Source: CAZOLI01 sp964580675
GTDB taxonomy: Bacteria; Planctomycetota; MHYJ01; CAYXQY01
Length of the DNA stretch: 35,954 nucleotides
Assembly: GCA_964580675.1 (NCBI GenBank)
Contig: CAZOLI010000028.1
Coordinates: forward strand, 1-35,954
Direction of reading: 5' to 3'
Both the position numbers and the translations under genes were made by a program. The notes below the pieces were generated by a model. The model made no database searches and was not told the DNA's origin. It saw only the letters and a list, made by a program, of their open reading frames with translations. Position 1 is the stretch's first letter, and every line of letters begins with the position of its first letter. This document shows positions 25,233 to 34,055 of this stretch, in pieces.

Positions 25233-25666
25233 GAACTTCCTCCCGTTTACGAAACCTCGTTCGAAGCAGATAGATTATATTCCCGGAGCAAACTGAAGAG
25301 GTCCCGACGCCCTCGGATGCTCCGCTCGGCTCATTGTAACAGATCCATGGAAGTGGTTTTTATTCGGTGTGTCTCAGGCCAATCAGGCCAGCATGTTATA
25401 AATCGGCGTCTTATCTTAAACAAAAGGACGCGAAGCCACCCGGCCCCGGTCTGGCACCCGGGCCGATGTGATCGTATCAAAGGGAGTCAAGAGAAAAGTA
25501 CACCCTGCGAACCGGGGAACGCCGGTCCCGTTTCACTAACTTAGGTCCAGGGTTCTGTTTTCCTCCTGGACGAAACAAACCAGGTGAACACGTGGAGGGT
25601 GTCGGACGCGGGATTCAAAACGGAAAAATGTTCTGTAACTCGCGGGAAATCCGTCCTCTATTTGAG
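25233..25666. other. gap upstream of the small-paralog operon
   Basis: This 434-base stretch has no supported gene. It holds the -10-like box of the small-paralog operon and, at 25441-25465, a GC-rich inverted repeat CGGCCC/GGGCCG that on the minus strand could act as a terminator for the WD40 gene, although the T-rich stretch (ccttttgttt) begins some 15 bases after the stem. Confidence 0.4.
25274..25279 (-). promoter_or_regulatory. -10-like box before the small-paralog operon
   Basis: TATAAT is read on the minus strand at 25279-25274, about 41 bases before ATG 25232. This would give a leader of roughly 35 bases that includes the strong GGGAGGA ribosome binding site. No good -35 hexamer is present at 16-18 bases, so the call is tentative. 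Confidence 0.35.
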
Positions 25667-28186
25667 CTATTTCCGGTTTCCCATCGCCCGGTCCAGATCG
25701 TTAAGTACGGATGTTGCCCTTCCGGTGTCGATCTGTTTCAGGATCCACCGGGTGATCAAGATTCGCTTGCGTGTGCCCGTCGTTGGGATTTCATTCTGTA
25801 ACTTCTTCCTGATCTGGCCAAGGCGTTTTTTGATTTCGGGGTGATCGTGTTTTTTCAGTACCCTCTCAACCTTTTCCGGGCCGGAGACATACCCATTAAA
25901 CAGTTGGAATAAATTTTTCTGCGCTATTTTTCGCTCCTTCAGACTTCTTTTTGTTAACTTCTCCACAAAATTCTCCATTCGTTTCTGGTCCTTATCGCTC
26001 CAGTTCAGAAATTTTTCCACCTGCTTCTCCAGGAACAACATGGTGGTTTCATCCCCATCTCCCAATTCAAAACGTGCCTGCAGAGAAGCCAGCGGATCCG
26101 TAGCCACCAGTTTCTCCCAGAAGTCAGAGGGTTTCCTGGTCTCCGGATGTGTAATGGGAAGATCAACGTGCCACCGGCGCGGATCAAGCGAGTAAATGAG
26201 GGTGGGGAAACGAGTATAGGCCACCGCCATTGCACCCCCCGCCGGTGAAAACGAAACGTCTTTAATTTGCCTGGGGCCGGATCGAGGAAACGTATGAACC
26301 ATTTCCCCGGAAGCCAAGTCAAACAGGTGAATTCGCCGGCCCGCCACCGCGACCAGTAAGTTCCCGTCCGGTGAAAACTGAATCACTTTTGGTTGTCCTC
26401 CCGTCAGAATTTTTTTCCACAAGGTCTTTTGCTGGCCTGTTTGGATCATATGAAGAAATCCACCTGAGAAGTCTGCACTTCCGCAGGCCAGAAGATCTCC
26501 CGCTGGGGACAGGTCAAATTCCGTTATATTTTTTCCTTGCGTCTCACGGAATTCCTTGATCTTTTGTCCGGTATCCGATTTCCAGAGCGTAACCTCCGTT
26601 CCGTTAGCCTCTATGCCTCCCATGCCTATGTCCACTCCTCCTATCACCAATTCATCCTCCGGGGCAAACCGGATGATGGGTGTGTAGTTTGTGTCGGGAT
26701 CAATGGTGCTGACATTCTCTCCGGTGGTCGACCGGAACACCTGTACGGTCCCGTCACCACTACTCGAAGCCACAAGCCGTCCATCCACGGAGGTTTCCAC
26801 GAAAAACACTGCATCCCTGTGGTCGGAATTGGTCCAGACGGTTTCACCGGAGGTCCAGTTCCATGCTCGAACCGTCCCGTCCGAACTTCCCGACACAAGC
26901 AGATCGGTACCCGGCACGAAGGTCAGTGATTGCACCCGGTGGGAGTGGCCGGAAAGGGTTCGAACACATTTTTGTTGTGTGGTTTTCCAGATACGAATAT
27001 TTCCGTCCACGCCGCCCGTTGCAATAACGGTTCCCCCGGGTCCGTATTCGACGGCGCAATTTCCGGCGGTATTCTCGAACAAAACACGGGTTTTCTCCCC
27101 CGTATCCGGATTCCAGAGCCGAACGGTTTCGTCACGACTCCCGGTTGCCAGACGGGATCCGTCCGGAGAAAAAGCCACCGAATAAACTCGTTCCGTGTGT
27201 CCGATCAAACTCCTCAATTCCTTCCCCGAATCTGTGTCCAGGAGTTTTACGTTATCGTCAAACCTGTTTTTCCTGTGATTTCGTCCGCCGATGGCCAGCG
27301 TACCGCCGTCAGGGGAAAAGGAAATTGCGTCAATGCCTTTTAATTGCCCGGAAGTCGTCCAGTGAACTTCCCCTTCTTTCACATCCAGAAGTTGTACCGT
27401 CCCGTTCTCACCACCGCAGGCGATTTGATTTCCAACCGGGGAAAAAGAAACGGCAAAAAGTGGTTTCGATCCGTTCGAATGCTTTGTTTCAACGTTTTTG
27501 CTCTCCAGGTTGAGAATGCTCAGAGTTCCGCCGCTATCCCCTAGCGCAATTCGTTTTCCGTTATTTGAAATGGCCAGTGATTCCACGGAGGACGTATTTT
27601 CGTGAAGAATGCCCCTTTCCTCCAGTGTGCCGGATCTCCAGCGTCGAACAGTCCCACTGTCACTCCCGGCGGCCAGAAACGACCCGTCGGGAGCATACAC
27701 CAGAGACGTCCAATGTTCGTCATACCCCGTTTGTTCCTGTTTTTTCTCAAGGGATTCCGCATTCCAGAGCCGGATGGTGCCGTCCGCCCCCGCGGAAGCC
27801 AGCGTTTTTCCGTCCGGTGAAAAGTGGAGGGCATCCACACCTTTTTTATGTCCGGACGCGGTTCGTTGGCGATCGCCGGTTTCCAGATCCCACAACGAGA
27901 TGTGTCCGTTCCCCCAACCGGTGGCCAGTTTCGTTCCGTCGGGGGAATAGGCCACGGACACCACGGACTGTACTCTCTTCTGTTTTTCCTGTCCCAGTCT
28001 TGCGATGACTCCCGCCGGGAGTTGAGCGTTCTCCCGGTCCGGTTGTTCCGTCTTCTGTTGTTCCTCCCGGGAACCGTTTCCGGGTTGTTCCGGCTCATCA
28101 TCCTGGGCAGAAACAACCGCCGGCAGCAACCCCATCAACACAGCAGCACACACGCCAACAGCGGCGGCGGTCGAAGAAACACGCAT
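25667..28186 (-). CDS. secreted WD40 protein with two predicted seven-bladed propellers and a helical tail
   Basis: An 839-residue protein with a signal peptide (1-27, cut after VSA), a disordered Glu/Gln-rich linker (28-60), then 14 WD40-type repeats. Each is marked by a FSPDGxxLAxG-like turn and a closing hydrophobic strand such as VRLWN (examples VVSVAYSPDGTKLATGWG, VYSVAFSPDGSRLATGSRD, VIQFSPDGNLLVAVAG). Fourteen blades fit two seven-bladed propellers. The final 150 or so residues are helical (DFWEKLVATDPLASLQARFELG... LNDLDRAM) and resemble the tail often seen in planctomycete WD40 proteins. It probably acts as an exported protein-interaction scaffold; partners are unknown. It is divergently transcribed from rimO. 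The ATG at 28186 has no clear ribosome binding site. Confidence 0.88.
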   Translation of the reverse strand: MRVSSTAAAVGVCAAVLMGLLPAVVSAQDDEPEQPGNGSREEQQKTEQPDRENAQLPAGVIARLGQEKQKRVQSVVSVAYSPDGTKLATGWGNGHISLWDLETGDRQRTASGHKKGVDALHFSPDGKTLASAGADGTIRLWNAESLEKKQEQTGYDEHWTSLVYAPDGSFLAAGSDSGTVRRWRSGTLEERGILHENTSSVESLAISNNGKRIALGDSGGTLSILNLESKNVETKHSNGSKPLFAVSFSPVGNQIACGGENGTVQLLDVKEGEVHWTTSGQLKGIDAISFSPDGGTLAIGGRNHRKNRFDDNVKLLDTDSGKELRSLIGHTERVYSVAFSPDGSRLATGSRDETVRLWNPDTGEKTRVLFENTAGNCAVEYGPGGTVIATGGVDGNIRIWKTTQQKCVRTLSGHSHRVQSLTFVPGTDLLVSGSSDGTVRAWNWTSGETVWTNSDHRDAVFFVETSVDGRLVASSSGDGTVQVFRSTTGENVSTIDPDTNYTPIIRFAPEDELVIGGVDIGMGGIEANGTEVTLWKSDTGQKIKEFRETQGKNITEFDLSPAGDLLACGSADFSGGFLHMIQTGQQKTLWKKILTGGQPKVIQFSPDGNLLVAVAGRRIHLFDLASGEMVHTFPRSGPRQIKDVSFSPAGGAMAVAYTRFPTLIYSLDPRRWHVDLPITHPETRKPSDFWEKLVATDPLASLQARFELGDGDETTMLFLEKQVEKFLNWSDKDQKRMENFVEKLTKRSLKERKIAQKNLFQLFNGYVSGPEKVERVLKKHDHPEIKKRLGQIRKKLQNEIPTTGTRKRILITRWILKQIDTGRATSVLNDLDRAMGNRK

Positions 28187-28488
28187 GATGATTATTCTGA
28201 ATCTCGAAATAATATTCCCCGACGTTTTACGGTTTGAGAGCGGTGAATTCCCGGGGTTGAATATCCCTGCACCTCACCATCCTCTATTCGGGAATCTTAT
28301 CCGGAAGAATAACCGTTTTCAACGATTGGGAACTGAATTCGTTCTACATTCGTTCTCTTTTCGAATTTCGTGTTTCTGCTTTCTAATTTCGTATTCCGGA
28401 TTTTTTTCTTCGTTCAACTCCGCTACAATAATATACATTCATTTTTCAGAAGACGTTTCTCGATTGAGTTTATTTTTCCTATTTCCAC
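28187..28488. other. divergent gap between the WD40 gene and rimO, with an inverted copy of the repeat family
   Basis: At about 28350-28412 the sequence reads cgaatttcgtg, ctaatttcgtattccgga and similar, the reverse complement of the AAATnCGAAA repeats found at 507-612. A TACAAT box at 28424-28429 could be the -10 of rimO, with no good -35. No gene is visible. Confidence 0.5.
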
Positions 28489-29886
28489 ATGAAGGCGAAC
28501 CTGCTGCAGCAAAGAAAGGTGACGGATCGCGCAACCTCCGCCCTGGAGGGGACCCGTCTGGCATTCGTGTCCCTTGGATGTGCCAAAGCCCTCGTCGACT
28601 CGGAACGGGTCATCGGTTCTCTGCTGGAGGACGGCATGGTGTTAACCGATGATTACGGGGCCGCGGAGGTGATTGTGGTGAACACCTGTGGGTTTCTTGA
28701 ATCCGCGGAAGAGGAGTCCATGGAAAAAATCCGCGAGGCCACGGAGCACAAGAAAAACGGCAACTGCCGGTTCGTAATCGCGCTCGGATGCCTTGCGGAG
28801 CGGCGGGGGAAGAAAATTCGCGAGAAAATACCGGCCGTCGATGCGGTGGTCGGGGCCAAAAAAAGAGAACGACTCAACACAACGGTCCGATCACTGCTCT
28901 CCGGCGTGGACCGGGACGAGATGGTATTAACCGGTGGGGACGAAAAGTGCAACCGGGATGTTGGACGGTACCGCCTCACCAAAAAACACTTCGGGTACGT
29001 CAAAATCGGCGAAGGCTGTGACAACACCTGTACGTTCTGCGTGATACCCGACATTCGAGGAGGTCTCCGGAGCAAATCGCTGGATGACCTGCAAGCCGAA
29101 GCCCGGGAACTGGCCGCCGACGGCGTCCGGGAAATCAACGTTATCGGTCAGGACACGTCCGACTACGGTCGGGATCTTTACGGTGAACGACGGCTCGGCG
29201 ACGCCCTCAAAACCATGGCGGACGTGGACGGAATCAGGTGGGTACGCCTGCTTTATGCCTATCCTGGACACCTCCAGGACAACGCACTGGACGTCATGGC
29301 CGACCACCCGAACGTCGTGCCGTACATCGACATGCCGATCCAGCACATCAACCAGCGCATCCTCAAACGAATGGCGAGGGGCACGAAGACGGAAGAAGTG
29401 TACGAAATTCTGGAGAATCTGCGCCATCGTATCCCGGACATCACGATTCGCACAACACTGATCGTTGGCTTTCCGGGTGAAACCGAGGCGGAATTCCAGG
29501 AACTCAAAGACTTCGTCCGGGAGCAGGAATTTGACCGGCTTGGTGTGTTCGAGTACTCGGACGAAGAAGGATCACCCGCCGAACAGCTGGACGGCAAAGT
29601 CCCCAGGGAGGAAATCCGGAGACGCTGGGACGAAATTATGGACCTGCAGAAGGAGATCGCGTTCGAAAAAGCGAGGGAGAAGGTTGGCAAAAACACGGAG
29701 GTCCTGCTCGAACGGGACGGTGACAACGATAACGGAACCATGGTGGGTCGGAGCAAGTGGGACGCTCCCGAACAGGACCCGGTCACCTTCGTCGAGAACA
29801 CGAACGGTCACGAACCGGGAGACCTCGTTCCGGTGGAAGTCACGGCCGCCCAGGGTTACGACCTTCGCAGTCAGATCCGCCGGTGA
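28489..29886 (+). CDS. rimO: ribosomal protein S12 methylthiotransferase RimO
   Basis: A 465-residue radical SAM methylthiotransferase that adds a methylthio group to the conserved Asp of ribosomal protein S12. The N-terminal UPF0004 domain has three cluster cysteines: Cys31 (VSLGCAKALVDSE), Cys67 (VNTCGFLESAEEES) and Cys101 (IALGCLAER). The radical SAM triad is Cys177, Cys181 and Cys184 in GEGCDNTCTFCVIPDIRG. A C-terminal TRAM domain (about 395-463) binds the substrate. The SLGCxKxxVDSE start and GCDNxCTFCxIPxxRG motif separate RimO from the tRNA enzyme MiaB. The N-terminus carries about 20 extra polar residues; ATG 28489 is not preceded by a Shine-Dalgarno. Confidence 0.96.
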   Translation: MKANLLQQRKVTDRATSALEGTRLAFVSLGCAKALVDSERVIGSLLEDGMVLTDDYGAAEVIVVNTCGFLESAEEESMEKIREATEHKKNGNCRFVIALGCLAERRGKKIREKIPAVDAVVGAKKRERLNTTVRSLLSGVDRDEMVLTGGDEKCNRDVGRYRLTKKHFGYVKIGEGCDNTCTFCVIPDIRGGLRSKSLDDLQAEARELAADGVREINVIGQDTSDYGRDLYGERRLGDALKTMADVDGIRWVRLLYAYPGHLQDNALDVMADHPNVVPYIDMPIQHINQRILKRMARGTKTEEVYEILENLRHRIPDITIRTTLIVGFPGETEAEFQELKDFVREQEFDRLGVFEYSDEEGSPAEQLDGKVPREEIRRRWDEIMDLQKEIAFEKAREKVGKNTEVLLERDGDNDNGTMVGRSKWDAPEQDPVTFVENTNGHEPGDLVPVEVTAAQGYDLRSQIRR

Positions 29887-29954
29887 TGCAGGAGCCCACA
29901 CCTCCTCACACGAACCCGAGGGAAAACGGTCGCTGATTGATCAGGGCAGGGACA

Positions 29955-30740
29955 TCAAAGGAAAAGATACTGTACAATTCCCCACGTTCCGACCGCTCCA
30001 AGCGCCGCAGCCACACCACCCCCGAACAGCCAGGGAAAAACGGAAACGGATCCCGCCACGTCCTCTCGAATGGATTCGGACGATATGACCACTTCACCAA
30101 TTCCGGAGCCGGCGGTAATAACCCAGTCCGTTTCGTAAAGGGAGGAACCACCCCGTTCGCCGCTGACGGCATCCCCCAGCACGCACATCTGGTCTCCCGG
30201 TTTTACGTAGGCTTCCGTAAACCGGAGATCGTAACCATAATCGTGTCGAAACAGGTTCAGATCGTACCGGTCCCCGGCGTCTTCCACGTAGGACGTCAGT
30301 CGTTCGGCGAAATCCGTAATTTCCGGGGGCGGCACCCGGCCCCGGGATACCTGATAGACACTTCGATGCAACTCATCCACCGTTCCCGACACCGGGTCCA
30401 CGATGACGTCGCCGGACTCGTCCGTTAACCGGAACGGAACCCCGTAAAACCCTGATTCCACCTGCCGCCATGAGGGATCCGCGGCCGACCGGTGATAAAC
30501 CTCCACGGAAAACCAGAAACAAACACATTCCTCCTTCGAAAACGGTGCGGGAATGGTTTCATTGTGAACCTTTGCTTCTCCGTTTACCTGTACCGGCCCC
30601 TCCCGGAGCGACGCAAGATCGGTGGAGGTGGAGTTGCGAATTCGCATCTTGCGAAGAATGTTCAGAAAACCTTTTCCAAACAGAGCAACCCCCGAAACCA
30701 GCAGCAACACAGCCACCGGAAGCACTAGTATCAAAATCAA
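29955..30740 (-). CDS. two-helix membrane protein with a GIDE-like domain
   Basis: A 261-residue protein with an N-terminal membrane helix (about 2-24) and a C-terminal one (about 236-258), and between them a soluble domain. Features such as IPAPFSKEECVCFWFSVEVYHR, VESGFYGVPFRLTDESGDVIVDP and KPGDQMCVLGDA are those I associate with GIDE-type (E3 ubiquitin ligase-like) domains of bacteria and archaea, which lack a RING finger. The start is TTG 30740, supported by GAGGAGG six bases before it; no ATG fits. It converges on rimO. The function of prokaryotic GIDE proteins is unknown; a membrane-associated role is inferred. Confidence 0.78.
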   Translation of the reverse strand: MILILVLPVAVLLLVSGVALFGKGFLNILRKMRIRNSTSTDLASLREGPVQVNGEAKVHNETIPAPFSKEECVCFWFSVEVYHRSAADPSWRQVESGFYGVPFRLTDESGDVIVDPVSGTVDELHRSVYQVSRGRVPPPEITDFAERLTSYVEDAGDRYDLNLFRHDYGYDLRFTEAYVKPGDQMCVLGDAVSGERGGSSLYETDWVITAGSGIGEVVISSESIREDVAGSVSVFPWLFGGGVAAALGAVGTWGIVQYLFL

Positions 30741-30994
30741 CGGATCCTCCTCGTTATGTCACGGTTCGCGGTTATCCTGAAGACATCGAACAACCTCTGG
30801 ACGATTTTCATGCACATCGTACGAAAGATCCCCTCAATTTCAAGATTCTCATTGATACTGTCAATCGTTTTTCCGTAAAATTTTCTGGTATACGGAAACG
30901 ATGGAGGCGGGGAAATCCAGCGGGATTTCCTCAGGAGTTTCCGAAACGTTTGCCCGTTTGAAAATGCAGCCATCTCGAACACACGGAACGACAA
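30737..30994 (-). CDS. doubtful small reading frame overlapping the GIDE-like gene
   Basis: An 85-residue frame from TTG 30994 (or ATG 30973) ends at TGA 30739-30737, which overlaps the TTG start of the GIDE-like gene as TTGA, the same arrangement seen in the ABC pair. Its composition is basic and unremarkable, with no motif and no ribosome binding site. It may be a coupled leader peptide or simply chance. Confidence 0.2.
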   Translation of the reverse strand: MSFRVFEMAAFSNGQTFRKLLRKSRWISPPPSFPYTRKFYGKTIDSINENLEIEGIFRTMCMKIVQRLFDVFRITANRDITRRIR

Positions 30995-31051
30995 TGAACA
31001 ATTTCAGAGAATTACCCGACGGACGACGGAAAGGTTCCCGATCCAGTCAAC
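30741..31051. other. gap upstream of the 748-residue protein gene
   Basis: This 311-base gap holds only the doubtful minus-strand frame at 30737-30994. No ribosome binding site or promoter for the plus-strand gene at 31052 could be assigned with confidence. Confidence 0.4.
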
Positions 31052-33298
31052 ATGAACACTAAAGAAACCTTTCTTTCCGTTTGTGGTGATCTGCCCGGTC
31101 GCTTTACGTTTGAGCACGCCCTGGAAGCGTTCCGGGAACGAAAAGACAGTGATCCCTCCACGGAATACCTCCGTTCCGTTCTTCTCCGATCCAGCCGAAT
31201 TCTAAAAACTCGTGACGATCAATTTGTCCACCGGTCCCGGTTATTCAACGACGCCCACTTCTGGATAAACCCTTTGCCCAACGAAGTCTCGGAGAACTAT
31301 CTTCTTCTGGGGCACCGGGCCATTCCGTATTACAACCCGGACCTCCAAAACAGAGACATCACGCTGGTCAACGACATCGGCGAACCCCTTGATCGGGTCG
31401 AGATCGAAATCCCCTGGCACCTGATCAAGAAATACAATCTCGGGGCCCCGATTGAACATCAGGTGCAACCGGAAAACGAACGTCTGGAACCCTATTTTAA
31501 GGAATTCCTGGAACACTCCTACAGAAACCGGGAATTCCAGATACCGGACTTCGACGTAAACCGCCACCCCGAAAACCAGCCGTCCTACCAATTGGACATG
31601 AAGTTGTCCGACAACACCCTGATCGTGAAAGGATATCGATTTCGAATATCCCGCGGTACGCCGCTNNNNNNNNNNNNNNNNNNNNNNNNNNNNNNNNNNN
31701 NNNNNNNNNNNNNNNNNNNNNNNNNNNNNNNNNNNNNNNNNNNNNNNNNNNNNNNNNNNNNNNNNCTCAAAAACAAAGCCTTTGACCCGAAACTCACCCC
31801 CATTCCCAGGTCCGTCAATCAACCCGAACAGGTGCTTTCCCGGTTCTCCATGAACACCGAATTCGGGGAGCTGCTCGAGGAGTACCAGGACCGGCCGGTG
31901 GACCTCGTCGACGATGCATTTGATGCCAAACGTGACGGAGATCCAAAATTTGACGGGTACATGTGGTGCATCCACGAAATGGGCTCTGACTGTCACGAAC
32001 CGCTGATTTCGTACCTGGCCGAGGGAACCGAAAATCAGAAATCCTTCGCCGCCGTGGCACTGGAAATGACCTGGAACGAAGACCTGGAAAACCGGTTGAA
32101 AGTCCTGGCGAGCGACCGGCGCCTCTCGGACGAAGCCCGGAACATGATTCTCTACCTCCTCGCCAACCACGGTTCGGACGAAACGCGCAATTTTACGAAC
32201 CGCATCGCCCGGGACGAGGGCATGCTCCAGAAGGAACTAACACCGGAGGAAGCGCTTCAGCGCTACGTACATTCCGTCGAAGGCCGTGCCGAACTGATTT
32301 ACGGCCGGGATCCGCGAAACAACGAACTGATCCGGCAGTTGCTGAACGTCAACTCGCCGCTGGTGGCTCACCTCGGGTGCCCGCTGGTTTACAGTACCCG
32401 GAAAAAACGCCGGGAATGGGGACGGGACGCAATACAGTCCTCCGGTCTTCCCATGCTGAAGTCCTTTCTGAACGATCTTGATGACAGTCCTTCCGAACCC
32501 CTCCGTCGATTTGCCGGCACGCCGTTTGTCGAACGGGAACAGGCCCCGGACGCCGCTGGTGAACTTGTTGCAACGTACTCGAATCCCCACGACCTATCGG
32601 GCGAATTCGTGATCGGCACGGGTGCGCGTGTCGATGATCATTTCCACATTCTCCTCGTCATCATCAATCAGCAAAAAGGCATTCTTGACGCGGAATACGC
32701 GGCCCTCCAGGAACGGGAACAATCCCTTCCGGAACTGCTGTCCGGCGTAATCCCTTCGTGGGAACTGAATCTGTTTGAAGTTCATCCCCGGTACGCCCGG
32801 GACGTCCTGATCGATGCGGAACACCAGGCACTTCATCACGTTCAGTTCCTTCCGGAACATTACCGCCTCGGCAAATTGATCACGTACCTGCCGATGGCAG
32901 ACCCCATGGAAACCGGCTCCTTTCAGGAATTCTGGGACCGGTCCCCGGAGGGCGGGGACATTTCCGACCGGAACGTCCACCGGTTCTGCCGGGGAGATGC
33001 CATCGAGCAACTCTCCAAATGGGTCCCTCTCTGTGCATTCAACAATCACGAACCACGACAATTTGTGTCCCCGGAACGGCCAGAACACCTCTGTGAAAAC
33101 TTCAAACAACAACTCCGGAATCGGTTCAAGCACCTGGGATACCTCCTCTTTCAGAACAACCAGGAGGAGAGTGCACGCATCGCACGGCATATTTATCTCG
33201 GCCTCAAACATGGTCGAAAACAGATTGTCGGCACCATGAAAAATGCCCTCTTTGACAACCTGACCGACCAGTGGGACCAATTTAACAGCCACGAGTAA
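31052..33298 (+). CDS. large protein of unknown function, interrupted by an assembly gap
   Basis: An open frame of 748 codons including 34 undetermined ones, because 100 N bases (31666-31765) fall inside it. Both sides stay in one frame at this N count, but a 100-N run is usually a placeholder, so the true length is uncertain and the two halves could even be separate genes. Residues 1-70 (FTFEHALEAFRERKDSDPSTEYLRSVLLRSSRILKTRDDQFVHRS) look like a small winged-helix/HARE-type domain. The part after the gap contains HEAT-like helices (PLISYLAEGTENQKSFAAVALEM) and a mixed alpha/beta C-terminus. There is no signal peptide or membrane segment. One base separates its stop from the ABC ATPase start, so it heads the transporter operon. 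No family recognised. Confidence 0.7.
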   Translation: MNTKETFLSVCGDLPGRFTFEHALEAFRERKDSDPSTEYLRSVLLRSSRILKTRDDQFVHRSRLFNDAHFWINPLPNEVSENYLLLGHRAIPYYNPDLQNRDITLVNDIGEPLDRVEIEIPWHLIKKYNLGAPIEHQVQPENERLEPYFKEFLEHSYRNREFQIPDFDVNRHPENQPSYQLDMKLSDNTLIVKGYRFRISRGTPXXXXXXXXXXXXXXXXXXXXXXXXXXXXXXXXXXLKNKAFDPKLTPIPRSVNQPEQVLSRFSMNTEFGELLEEYQDRPVDLVDDAFDAKRDGDPKFDGYMWCIHEMGSDCHEPLISYLAEGTENQKSFAAVALEMTWNEDLENRLKVLASDRRLSDEARNMILYLLANHGSDETRNFTNRIARDEGMLQKELTPEEALQRYVHSVEGRAELIYGRDPRNNELIRQLLNVNSPLVAHLGCPLVYSTRKKRREWGRDAIQSSGLPMLKSFLNDLDDSPSEPLRRFAGTPFVEREQAPDAAGELVATYSNPHDLSGEFVIGTGARVDDHFHILLVIINQQKGILDAEYAALQEREQSLPELLSGVIPSWELNLFEVHPRYARDVLIDAEHQALHHVQFLPEHYRLGKLITYLPMADPMETGSFQEFWDRSPEGGDISDRNVHRFCRGDAIEQLSKWVPLCAFNNHEPRQFVSPERPEHLCENFKQQLRNRFKHLGYLLFQNNQEESARIARHIYLGLKHGRKQIVGTMKNALFDNLTDQWDQFNSHE
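31666..31765. other. assembly gap of 100 N
   Basis: Exactly 100 undetermined bases inside the unknown gene 31052-33298. The round number is the common scaffold placeholder, so distance and frame across it are not reliable. Confidence 0.98.
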
Positions 33299-33299
33299 G

Positions 33300-34055
33300 T
33301 TGCCCTCCATTTCGTTCAGAAACGTCACAAAACGGTTTGAGGAAACGGTGGCCCTCCAGGATTTTTCCTTTACCGCCCCGGACGGGGAAACAACCGTCCT
33401 CATCGGCCCGAGCGGTTGCGGAAAATCTACGTCCCTGCGTCTTATTATTGGCCTGAACACCCCCGATTCCGGCACCGTCTCGGTGGGCGGCGAATCGGTG
33501 GCAAACAAAGATCGATACGAACTTCGCCGGAAAATGGGGTACGTTATCCAGGAGGGAGGTCTGTTTCCGCACCTGACGGCGTGGGAAAACGTGACCATAA
33601 TGGCACAGTACCTGGATTGGACGCGGAAGGCCGTTTCCGAACGTCTTGAGGAACTCCGGGAGATGACCGGGCTCGAAGAGGGGCTCCTTTCGTCCTATCC
33701 CGGGGAACTCTCCGGAGGACAGCGTCAGCGTGTGAGCCTGATGCGCGGACTGTTCCTGGACCCGGACGCCCTTCTTCTGGACGAACCTCTCGGCGCGCTT
33801 GATCCGGTTATTCGCCGCCGGATGCAGGAGGATCTCCGGGAAATATTTCGGAAGATGAACAAAACCGTGCTCCTGGTCACCCACGACATGGACGAAGCGG
33901 CCTTTTTCGGGGATCGGATCGTTCTGATGAAGAACGGACAGAAGGTCCAGGAAGGTTCCCTGGAGACCCTGTTAAACGAACCGGCCACACCGTTCGTCAA
34001 TGAATTTATTAGTGCACAGCGAAGCGTGCTTGCGGAGATGGAGGAGGAATTATGA
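33300..34055 (+). CDS. OpuC/glycine betaine-type ABC transporter ATPase
   Basis: A 251-residue ATPase with Walker A GPSGCGKS (36-43), Q-loop in YVIQEGGLFPHLT, signature LSGGQRQRVSLMRGL and Walker B ALLLDEPLGALDP, followed by the H-loop LLVTHDMDEA. The VIQEGGLFPHLT and HDMDEAxxxGDRI phrases are typical of quaternary-amine (betaine, choline, carnitine) importers. It lacks the C-terminal CBS pair found in OpuA/OpuCA ATPases, so ionic-strength sensing through CBS is not expected. The start is TTG 33300, one base after the preceding stop; no ATG gives the family N-terminus MPSISFRNVTKRF. Its TGA overlaps the ATG of the next gene (ATGA), indicating translational coupling. Confidence 0.92.
   Translation: MPSISFRNVTKRFEETVALQDFSFTAPDGETTVLIGPSGCGKSTSLRLIIGLNTPDSGTVSVGGESVANKDRYELRRKMGYVIQEGGLFPHLTAWENVTIMAQYLDWTRKAVSERLEELREMTGLEEGLLSSYPGELSGGQRQRVSLMRGLFLDPDALLLDEPLGALDPVIRRRMQEDLREIFRKMNKTVLLVTHDMDEAAFFGDRIVLMKNGQKVQEGSLETLLNEPATPFVNEFISAQRSVLAEMEEEL

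Noticed and set aside
29933..29944. CTGAT-tg-ATCAG palindrome between rimO and the GIDE-like gene as a terminator
   Set aside because: The 2-base loop is too small for a hairpin and no T run follows.
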